From Paraspadella gotoi (lineage: Eukaryota > Chaetognatha), in contig CM119264.1 in assembly GCA_051294375.1 (NCBI GenBank), positions 9,174,764-9,238,763 of the forward strand: a DNA stretch of 64,000 nt, in the 5' to 3' direction. Within the stretch, counting starts at the first letter, position 1. Each line of letters begins with the position of its first letter. The notes below the pieces were generated by a model. It made no database searches. It was not told the DNA's origin and saw nothing but the letters and a program-made list of their open reading frames with translations. A program made the position numbers and the translations under genes. Of this stretch, positions 55,726-64,000 are shown piece after piece.

Positions 55726-56266
55726 AGGTCGAGAGAGAGAGGAGAGAAGAAGAGAGGAGAGAGAGAGGAGAGAGAGAGAAGAGAGAGAAGAGAGAGAAGG
55801 AAGAGGAGAAGAGAGAGAAGAGAGGAGATTGGTTTTTTCCGGCTCCTGAACCCTAGTTATGCGCTGACTCTTTTTTTGCGCTGTTTTTATTTCGCAGCTG
55901 CTTCTTTTTCCCTATTCTCATCGTTCTACCATCCTTCTGTACTCACCTCTTACCTCGCTCTTGTCGTTACTCAACCTTCGACCCAGATCCTTCGACAACA
56001 GACTTAAATCCCCTAGACCACCTCAAGGGAGGGGGGAGAATCACTCCCGAGGGAAAAACCACCCCAAGGAAAATTATGCCGGAAAAAATCACCTCGGGGG
56101 AACAATGACTTGGACCGCCCAGAGCTTATTCGGCTTCACTGAAGGGTTTAATTCGCCCCCAAAGGCACGAATGATCCCCTGATCCGGAGACGATGCAAAT
56201 ACTGTTCTGTTTTTTCTGTCTATCTGTCTGTTTGTCTGACTGTCTGGTTGTCTGTTTGTCTCTCTT

Positions 56267-56297
<31 letters not shown>

Positions 56298-56663
56298 CTC
56301 TCTCTCCTCTCTTCTGACACAAAACCTTTTTTTTTTAGTAATCTGACTCAGTTTGTTCATTTTCTCTTTCACAAGAATTCCAACGATTTTCCAATCCGTA
56401 TTTTGGTAAGGTCAGTCACAACCTTTCCGTTTCAGATTCGTCAATTTTCCGTCGAAGCCTCAGTCATGACTTTTCGAGACGACAAAGTCATCAATTTTCT
56501 TTCACACGGCTGACCACAATTCCATTCCCTTGCTCACTCGCCATTTCCTTTCTCCTTGAAGGGAGAACCGCGTAATTAACCGGACGTGAACCGAGAAAGG
56601 AACATCGGCTTGGCGACGCGAGTGGAAAAGGGATTCGCGCGCCAAACGTTGCGAGGGAAAAAC

Positions 56664-57046
56664 GGGGAATGAAAAGAAAAACTGAGAAATGAAAGAACAA
56701 ACTGAGAAATGAAAAAGAAAAACTGAGAAATGAAAAAGAAAAACTGAGAAATGAAAAAGAAAACAGAAATGAAAAGAAAAACTGAGAAATGAAAAAGAAA
56801 AACTGAGAAATGAAAAAGAAAAACAGAAATGAAAAGAAAAACTGAGAAATGAAAAAGAAAAACTGAGAAATGAAAAAGAAACTGAGAAATGAAAAAGAAA
56901 AACAGAAATGAAAAGAAAAACTGAGAATGAAAAAGAAAAAGAATGAAAAAGAAAAACTGAGAAATGAAAAAGAAAAACAGAAATGAAAAGAAAAACTGAG
57001 AAATGAAAAGAAAAACTGAGAAATGAAAAAGAAAAACTGAGAATGA
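56664..57046 (+). repeat. 20-21-bp minisatellite
   Basis: About 18 copies of GAGAAATGAAAAAGAAAAACT with shortened variants. The two minus-strand frames (206 and 187 codons, Phe/Ser/Leu-only) are artefacts of this repeat. The mirror copy at 58752-59130 is mostly hidden by an N gap (58797-59046). Confidence 0.92.
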
Positions 57047-57387
57047 ACCAAAGTTGCAAAAACATGAAATGCTAAAATAGGTTGGGGAAACACAAATAGA
57101 AATATAAGCAATTGCGACGAAACGTGTACAAATAAATTGAAAAAAATTGATTATTTAAAAATAAAGTCAGCAGATATTAAGATAGTAAAAAGTGTCAACA
57201 ACAATGAAATAAAAAAGATAATAATGCAGTAAATAACTTTAAGAACAGGAAGACGGAAAGAACTAAAAAATAGTTAAAAATAAAAGTGAGAAAAAATGCA
57301 TTAAGTACGACGATGGGAATCCACCTCAATCGTTCACCGCAAAGACGGGATCGAATTCAGAAAGTCTTGGCGTGCGCTGAGTGCTTT

Positions 57388-58259
57388 TTTGGTCTTTTTA
57401 CAAAACTCATAGATAGATCTGTACCACTCTGTTTTATAAAATTAATTGTTTACTGGTATAGTAACCTAACTAGTAGGAGTCGCTGGAAAGGAGATATCAG
57501 TGATGCTTTCATAGTGTCGTCAGGTGTACGGCAGGGTGGTGTCTTAAGCCCTTATTTCTGGGCTTTGTATGTAAATGACTTAATAACAAGATTAAAATAT
57601 TCTGGTTTTGGGTGTCATATAGGAAACTTATTCTTAGCAAGCATTTTTTATGCTGACGACATTGCGCTTTTGTCACCAAACAATAGCAGGTATGCAAACT
57701 CTAATAAATATCTGTGCTCAGTATTCAGAGCAGTTTTGTTTTACTTTTAGTTTAAAAAAAAACAAAAGTAATGTATTTTGGAAAACCTTACACAGAGTTG
57801 ATAAAGATTTCTTTCTCTTAACGTAACCCTATAGAACTCGTTAATAAATGGACTTATCTTGGCTTTAACCTGAGTAGCGACAAGGGGTCCTTATTTGAAC
57901 CTAGCAAAGAACTCTCATCTTTCTATCGATCTAGTAATTTGTTTAATAATGCTTTTATAACCATCTGAAGAAGTTCTAATGAAATTGTTTTATACAAATT
58001 GTGTCCCTATACTACTATATGGCTGTGAGGTAAAAATTTTTTGGCTAGAGACATGAACAGAATTAATGTTGCTATTAATGATGGTATCAGAAAAATATTC
58101 GGATTCAACCGATGGGAAAGCATTAGAGAGCTTCGGACTTTATTTGGTTACTGTGATATTATTACCATGTTTAACCAGCGTAAAAAGAACTTTATTTCCA
58201 AGATCTATAGTTCGAAAAATTTAGTTCTCAAAAAAATAATCGCATTCTTTAATGATTGA
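57388..58259 (+). mobile_element. Non-LTR (LINE) retrotransposon remnant, RT domain
   Basis: The + frame 57286-57750 carries reverse-transcriptase blocks: SGVRQGGVLSPYFWALYVND, then IFYADDIALLSP with the catalytic YADD near 57648-57659. After frame breaks, the thumb-like WTYLGFNLSSDKGS appears near 57845-57890. The C-terminal part (INVAINDGIRKIFGFNRWES) lies at 58041-58259. Layout suggests a CR1/Jockey-type element, 5' truncated, with several frameshifts and no intact protein. Its first about 45 bp lie in the palindrome arm and the rest in the spacer, so the palindrome axis cuts through it. Confidence 0.8.
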
Positions 58260-58751
58260 AATATATTAATTGATAATTTGGACCTTTGTTGTCTGTGGTG
58301 GTGGTTTTCACGCAATCTTTAACTTTGTTTTGTTTTTAGACTTAGCTTTTTTGATGCTCCTGTATGTAGAGTGGTACAGATCTATCTATGAGTTTTGTAA
58401 AAAGACCAAAAAAGCACTCAGCGCACGCCAAGACTTTCTGAATTCGATCCCGTCTTTGCGTGAACGATTGAGGTGGATTCCCATCGTCGTACTTAATGCA
58501 TTTTTTCTCACTTTTATTTTTAACTATTTTTTAGTTCTTTCCGTCTTCCTGTTCTTAAAGTTATTTACTGCATTATTATCTTTTTATTTCATTGTTGTTG
58601 ACACTTTTTACTATCTTAATATCTGCTGACTTTATTTTTAAATTAATCAATTTTTTTCAATTTATTTGTACACGTTTCGTCGCAATTGCTTATATTTCCT
58701 ATTTGTGTTTTCCCCAACCTATTTTTAGCATTTCATGTTTTTGCAACTTTG

Positions 58752-59130
58752 GTTCATTCTCAGTTTTTCTTTTTCATTTCTCAGTTTTTCTTTTTCNNNN
58801 NNNNNNNNNNNNNNNNNNNNNNNNNNNNNNNNNNNNNNNNNNNNNNNNNNNNNNNNNNNNNNNNNNNNNNNNNNNNNNNNNNNNNNNNNNNNNNNNNNNN
58901 NNNNNNNNNNNNNNNNNNNNNNNNNNNNNNNNNNNNNNNNNNNNNNNNNNNNNNNNNNNNNNNNNNNNNNNNNNNNNNNNNNNNNNNNNNNNNNNNNNNN
59001 NNNNNNNNNNNNNNNNNNNNNNNNNNNNNNNNNNNNNNNNNNNNNNCTTTTTCATTTCTCAGTTTTTCTTTTTCATTTCTCAGTTTGTCTTTTTCATTTC
59101 TCAGTTTTTTCTTTTCATTCCCCGTTTTTC
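58752..59130 (-). repeat. Mirror of the minisatellite with assembly gap
   Basis: TTTTTCATTTCTCAGTTTTTC units flank an N gap at 58797-59046. Confidence 0.9.
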
Positions 59131-59467
59131 CCTCGCAACGTTTGGCGCGCGAATCCCTTTTCCACTCGCGTCGCCAAGCCGATGTTCCTTTCTCGGTTCA
59201 CGTCCCGGTTAATTACGCGGTTCTCCCTTCAAGGAGAAAGGAAATGGCGAGTGAGCAAGGGAATGGGAATTGTGGTCAGCGTGTGAAAGAAAATTGATGA
59301 CTTTGTCGTCTCGAAAAGTCATGACTGAGGCTTCGACGGAAAATTGACGAATCTGAAACGGAAAGGTTGTGACTGACCTTACCAAAATACGGATTGGAAA
59401 ATCGTTGGAATTTTGTGAAAGAGAAAATGAACAACTGAGTCAGATTACTAAAAAAAAAAAGGTTGTG

Positions 59468-59470
<3 letters not shown>

Positions 59471-59529
<59 letters not shown>
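59471..59529 (+). repeat. (GA)n microsatellite
   Basis: About 59 bp of GA, then a (GACA)n-like stretch to about 59595. Confidence 0.9.
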
Positions 59530-59537
<8 letters not shown>

Positions 59538-59939
59538 CAAACAGACAACCAGACAGTCAGACAAACAGACAGATAGACAGAAAAACAGACAGTATTTGGC
59601 ATCGTCTCCGGGATCAGGGGATCATTCGTGCCTTTGGGGGCGAATTAAACCCTTCAGTGAAGCCGAATAAGCTCTGGGCGGTCCAAGTCATTGTTCCCCC
59701 GAGGTGATTTTTTCCGGCATAATTTTCCTTGGGGTGGTTTTTCCCTCGGGAGTGATTCTCCCCCCCTCCCTTGAGGTGGTCTAGGGGATTTAAGTCTGGT
59801 TGTCGAAGGTCGGAAGGGGTGATAAGCAGCGAGGGTCGAAGGTGGAGAAGACTGTAAACAGCGCAAAAAAAGTCAGCGCATAACCTAGGGTTCAGGAGCC
59901 GGAAAAACCAATCTCTCTCTCTCTCTCTCTCTCTCTAAA

Positions 59940-61990
59940 AGAAGAGAGATATAGATATATCTGTATTTATTCGTTGGCTTCATGATCCGCCATTGAAGAG
60001 TCGTTTTGTGATGCCAATCGCGAGATTTCGTTTCGGGTCGCGCGGGAGATAACTATCAATGTTTACCGAGGACGACTGAGAGCTGTCGCGGAGCAAGTAG
60101 ACGGACGATGTAGATGCGCTATGTACTCGTGGTGTGTACCGTAGGGACCGGGTTAAGTTCAGATCTGCGGTTCATCAAATGCACGTTCAGTGAGAAAGGA
60201 GAATGGCGAGGTGAGAAGAAATGGGAGGAGAGAGATGGAAAGATAATTGATGGTCAGACGAGTATTGTTGAAAAGTCAAATTGATGACTTTGGTCGGTCT
60301 TGACGAAATTAAGAAAGGTGCAATTGGACTTGTATCATGCTAACTGTGAGAACAGAGGATGAATAATTGAAGACTGGAAATGCTGAAAAACAGAGATAGG
60401 GGAGAGATAAAGTAGAACTAGCAGAGACCTATATATAACGTGAAAGCGAAGTTATAGAGAATAGGACGGAAACAAGAGTTGAGGAGAAAAGAAAGCGTAT
60501 AGGTGAGAGAGATAAGAAATTATGGCGATGAGGGATCTGAGAAAGGAGAGAAGAGAGAGAAGCTGAGTCGATTACTAAATAAAATAAAAGTAGAAAGTAC
60601 GGAGAAGGAAAGGGAGATAGAAAAGTAGAGAAGTGAGGAGAAAGGAGATGTGTAGTTTAAAAGAGGAAGGAATGTGTCCGACAGGAGAGAGAGAGAAATG
60701 TGAGCAGCACGCGACTTATTCTATTTTGAGCTGACAGCCAGAGCCGATCATTTGGCCTCAGTACCTAAACAGTCTACGAACAGAAGTCGAGTTATGGTGC
60801 AGGTCACGCCTATGGTGAGAACGAACATGGAGACTATGCGCAGAACGCAGAGTGAGGAACTTCGAGCCAGCCCATTCTATTGCAACGGTGTCTCCAGGGT
60901 ATCAGGGATCGATTCGTCGAGTGTGCCCTTGTGTCCTGGGAGCGTCCCGAATAACAACACAGGTGACAGGATGGAGATCCTGAGCCTCTAGCCAAGTGGC
61001 AATAACGGACGAGCCGCCAACGAACCGAACTAACAACAGCCCTCGATAACGTCAGAGACAGTTACGACGGACGACGAATCATAATGCCGCGTAGGAGAGG
61101 AGAAACGATGGCTAGACGCCTAATAGCAGGTCAATGTGCGATATTCCCGAAAAACATGTGAGAGCGGAGTGTGACAGAATGAGCTATCTGAGGAGAATCT
61201 CAATATTGACTGACTGTAAAAAAATAATGAGGTGGATTGAACCAAGTGAGAAACTAGTTGGACAGGAGAGAGAACGACGACTGTGATCGATCTCGAAGCG
61301 TTGACTCCGAACGACGGCGGCAGGGCGTGTGCGAAGGTTGACAATTTTCGCTTGCAGCTCGTGTGAGGATTTGGTGAGAGTTCATTCTTTTGTCTTCGTC
61401 ATCTACAACTAAAAAATCGCTCGTGGATTGTCTCGTTCGCCGGTTCGAGAAATGCATTGATTAGAATATTTTCTCCGACTAGAACGAGCCGACCTTTAAT
61501 GCGATTTAGCTTACAATCTTTCATTAATCCGCATTCTCCGCCACCGGTGCAAACATCCGAGCATTACATACATTTTTTTTTCGGACACCCGGCTGTGATT
61601 CCGCTGGATATCTTTTCTATCCGGCACGACTTTTTCTCGTCCAAGGCGATGCTAATTTTTCAGGGGCAGAAGAGAGATTTTTGTTCCGTTCGCTCGACCG
61701 CGCCGCCATGGGATTTACGACTGTCGAGCGCAGTGCTGCCTTGTTGTACGTTAGATGCCTCTGAGACGAGCTACATTGGAATCGGCATAGAGGCCGACGG
61801 GATGAATAAGCGCCGAAGGGGGTCCGGAGGTGGGAATACAGGCAGGGCGACGGGGTCGTACGGTGGAGATAAGAAAAAAGACTGTAAAACAGCGCAAAAA
61901 AAAAGTTCAAAGCGCTAATTGAACCGTATGGGTTCAGGGAGGCCCGGAGAATAAACCAAAAAAAATCTCTCTTCTACCTCTCTCTCTCAG
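59940..61990 (+). other. Degraded-looking second copy of part of the right arm
   Basis: Landmarks of 59210-59935 recur in the same order and orientation but heavily garbled. GCGGTTC and GAAAAGTCAAATTGATGACTT appear near 60165-60285, CTGAGTCGATTACTAAA near 60562-60580, and GACTGTAAAACAGCGCAAAA followed by GGGTTCAGGGAGGCCCGGA near 61875-61950. The left arm lacks this block. It looks like a poorly corrected read inserted as an extra copy, or a much older tandem duplicate. I find no believable gene in it; the 153-codon frame at 61457-61918 has no recognisable content. Confidence 0.5.
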
Positions 61991-62155
61991 TCTCTCTCTC
62001 GTGCGTCTCTGCTCTTTTGTTAATTCTCTCTCATCTCGACCTAATTCAGCGCGAAAAGCCTGCTTCGGACCTACTTCTGCTGCTGCGGGAGGGGCCGGTG
62101 AGGTACCTCGGTCGGCTGTGGCCTGGGCGACGGCCGCGCGCGATGGCCGCGCAAG

Positions 62156-62180
62156 NNNNNNNNNNNNNNNNNNNNNNNNN
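62156..62180. other. 25-N assembly gap
   Basis: Lies in the CpG-rich block of the right arm. Confidence 0.95.
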
Positions 62181-62357
62181 GCCCGCAAAGCCCCACACGT
62201 GCGAGGGCGTCGCTGAGGCGTCGTTCGCGCCCCCCGGAACGTGCGCACGCGATCCTGCGTACACACGGGACCCCCTCTTCAACCCCCCCTTTGTACACGC
62301 ACGTGCTAATGGACCGCGGATATCAAAATCATTGAGGCTTGAAAATATTTCGACGAG

Positions 62358-62486
62358 ACGAGAGAGAGAAAGAGAGAGAGATAGAAAGGGAGAGAGAGAG
62401 ATAGAAAGGGAGAGAAAGAGAGAAAGAAAGTGAGAGAGAGAAAGAGAGAGAGAAAGAGAGACAGAGAAAGAGATAGAGAGATACAT

Positions 62487-62548
<62 letters not shown>
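62358..62548 (+). repeat. GA-rich compound repeats, mirror of 54869-55470
   Basis: GA with GATA and GAAA interruptions, ending in an uninterrupted GA run. Confidence 0.88.
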
Positions 62549-62552
<4 letters not shown>

Positions 62553-63224
62553 TGAAAGTGACAGTAGAAATTCACGTAATCATGATGCAGAATCGGAAGA
62601 CTTATCTTTTGCGAGTGATAAAGATTAAAGAAATTCAAGAAAGTCAAAGGTCAAAAGAAGACAAGATAGCAAAAGAAAAACAGAAAAAAATACGTAATTA
62701 TTTTTTTTTTTAATGTATTAATTTTACTTTTGAAGTAAATATCTAAAGATACAAAGATAAAAATATGAATTTAATGATTGAAAGACGCAACGATGTAACG
62801 ATATTAAGCTCCATCTAATCTTTTAACTTGAGTGAATATTTTAAAGAAACTCGAAACTAATGTAAAAAGTTTAATTTTCACATTTGAGTTGAAGAGATAT
62901 TTATGAAACTCAGTTCACCCCATTTCGCTTTCTCTGCCCGCTATTGATCTATAATCCTCGATACTTCTATCATCATACAGTCTGTCGAGCTCTCCGATAT
63001 AACCCAGATTCGTCTTATCGAAGGACTGACCGACCAAAAAACCGTAAAATAGGATGTCCCACGACCCGGCAATAAGATCCTTAGAAAGGAGCAGATGGTC
63101 TAAGACGCGGCGATGGTTTGTTTTCCAGAGGCTTCATCATTAATTATATTCTTTCCTTCGCTTTTAATAAACATAAAATACTTAAACAAGATTAAACGTC
63201 CTATGAAGAAGAAAAGGAGTAAGC

Positions 63225-63765
63225 CGAAGAAAGACGACGACAACGACGACGACGACGACGACGAAGAGAATGACGATGCCAAAGAAATCTTAGTTGATGA
63301 AAGATGTGATGACGTCGCGACGGTGGATGGAAAGTCGGTTTCAAAGAGAGACATCGATGACGACAATGAGAAAGACCCTCAAAGGAAAACGACAACGATG
63401 AGAACCGCGACGACGACGACAACGACGATGATGATGACGATGATGATTATGATGACGACGATGTTGATGATGATGAAAATGATGATGATGATGATTATGA
63501 TGACGACAATGTTGATGATGATGATGATTATGACGGCTGCTGGTTATCTCAAATGTCAGTGATGGATGATGATGATAATAACGACGAAAACTGCATAATG
63601 GCGACGACAACTAAGACAAAGAGCAAAAAGGAAAGTGAAAATAAAAAAAATAAAAAGAAATGGAAGATGGCGACGACGAAGACTTCGAAGAAAAATGACG
63701 ACGACAACGACGAAAAATGGGAAAAATGACGACGTCGACGACTAAAAAACGAAGACGCCACCGGG
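63225..63765 (+). repeat. (GAC/GAT)n triplet-rich region, mirror of 53670-54190
   Basis: Acidic + frame (63113-63562) with a non-repetitive centre (KEILVDERCDDVATVDGK). The left-arm copy of the same sequence is not open in the same way, so coding status is doubtful. Confidence 0.65.
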
Positions 63766-64000
63766 ACTCATTCGAGATTCAGATGTCGCCGAAAGAAGTA
63801 ATTTTTTACACGCCACGCGGTTGCTTGGTTGCTTGGTTGCTTGGTTCCCTGGTTGCTGTCACTGGAAATATCAGCCTGTTGTAGTTTGGATTTTCTTTTA
63901 CGTTCAACCGCATTGATTAAAGCTTGTGCATTTGAAGCTTGCTTGCTTAACTCCGGAAAACTCTGAATACATTGAATAAGTTCTAAATTCAAAAAACGAA

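Larger units (their letters stand above)
53418..57430. repeat. Giant inverted repeat 2, left arm
   Basis: Matches the reverse complement of 58368-64000. Checked landmarks: TTCGTTTTTTGAA at 53418-53430 pairs with the last bases of the window, the CpG-rich block 55530-55650 pairs with 62180-62300, and CTGTACCACTCT at 57419-57430 pairs with AGAGTGGTACAG at 58368. The right arm continues to the window edge, so the outer limit is unknown. Confidence 0.88.
58368..64000. repeat. Giant inverted repeat 2, right arm (cut by window end)
   Basis: Reverse complement of 53418-57430, with about 1.6 kb more length. The excess is explained mainly by a suspect block at about 59940-61990. Otherwise the match seen is close, with microsatellite length changes and one-base indels. 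Confidence 0.85.

Noticed and set aside
56491-57111. 206- and 187-codon minus-strand frames
   Set aside because: Phe/Ser/Leu-only translations of a 20-21-bp minisatellite.
53134-64000. CRISPR array
   Set aside because: Repeats are microsatellites or minisatellites without unique spacers, in an animal-type genome.

Overview
This window looks like nuclear DNA from a metazoan, most likely an invertebrate; I cannot name the species. The signs are three eukaryotic-type tRNA genes, a Ty3/gypsy LTR retrotransposon with CsRn1-like features, a decayed non-LTR (LINE) reverse transcriptase, candidate exons bounded by AG/GT splice sites, and an AT-rich background full of very long (GA)n/(CT)n tracts and (GTC/GAC)n triplets. 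Nothing is bacterial: there are no operons and no dense coding. Twelve N gaps, many of them inside or beside GA/CT or minisatellite runs, show a draft assembly, and several features carry indel-only damage that points to consensus errors.

Layout. 1-5200: mostly featureless, with a 12-bp minisatellite near 2.9 kb. 5284-5806: tRNA-Phe, tRNA-Thr and tRNA-Pro on the + strand. 6925-7444: a foldback element with a second copy at 39366-40405. 7.7-20.2 kb: microsatellites, gaps and weak coding-like islands (14.0, 15.5-16.0, 17.1-18.8, 19.9 kb). 20811-36343: a candidate multi-exon + strand gene for a membrane protein. Exon 1 holds the start codon, exon 2 the hydrophobic core of a signal peptide, exon 3 a Ser/Asp-rich ectodomain and a transmembrane helix, and a possible exon 4 a cytoplasmic tail. 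Its first intron contains an 8-kb inverted duplication (24.8-32.6 kb) that carries exon 2 twice, once per strand.

41086-47202: an LTR retrotransposon with 5' LTR, primer-binding site, broken gag with a CHCC motif, intact 1243-codon pol (protease, reverse transcriptase, RNase H, integrase), polypurine tract and a chimeric 3' end. 48.3-49.7 kb: further coding-like pieces. 51.6-52.5 kb: GAAA/GA repeats. 53418-64000: a second giant inverted repeat, cut by the window end, with a LINE remnant across its axis and a degraded-looking extra copy of part of its own right arm at about 60.0-62.0 kb.

How it fits together: mobile elements, simple repeats and inverted duplications make up most of the identifiable content. 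The strongest single gene is the retrotransposon pol. The most interesting host candidate is the membrane-protein gene, whose frame can be followed only in pieces because of apparent single-base errors.
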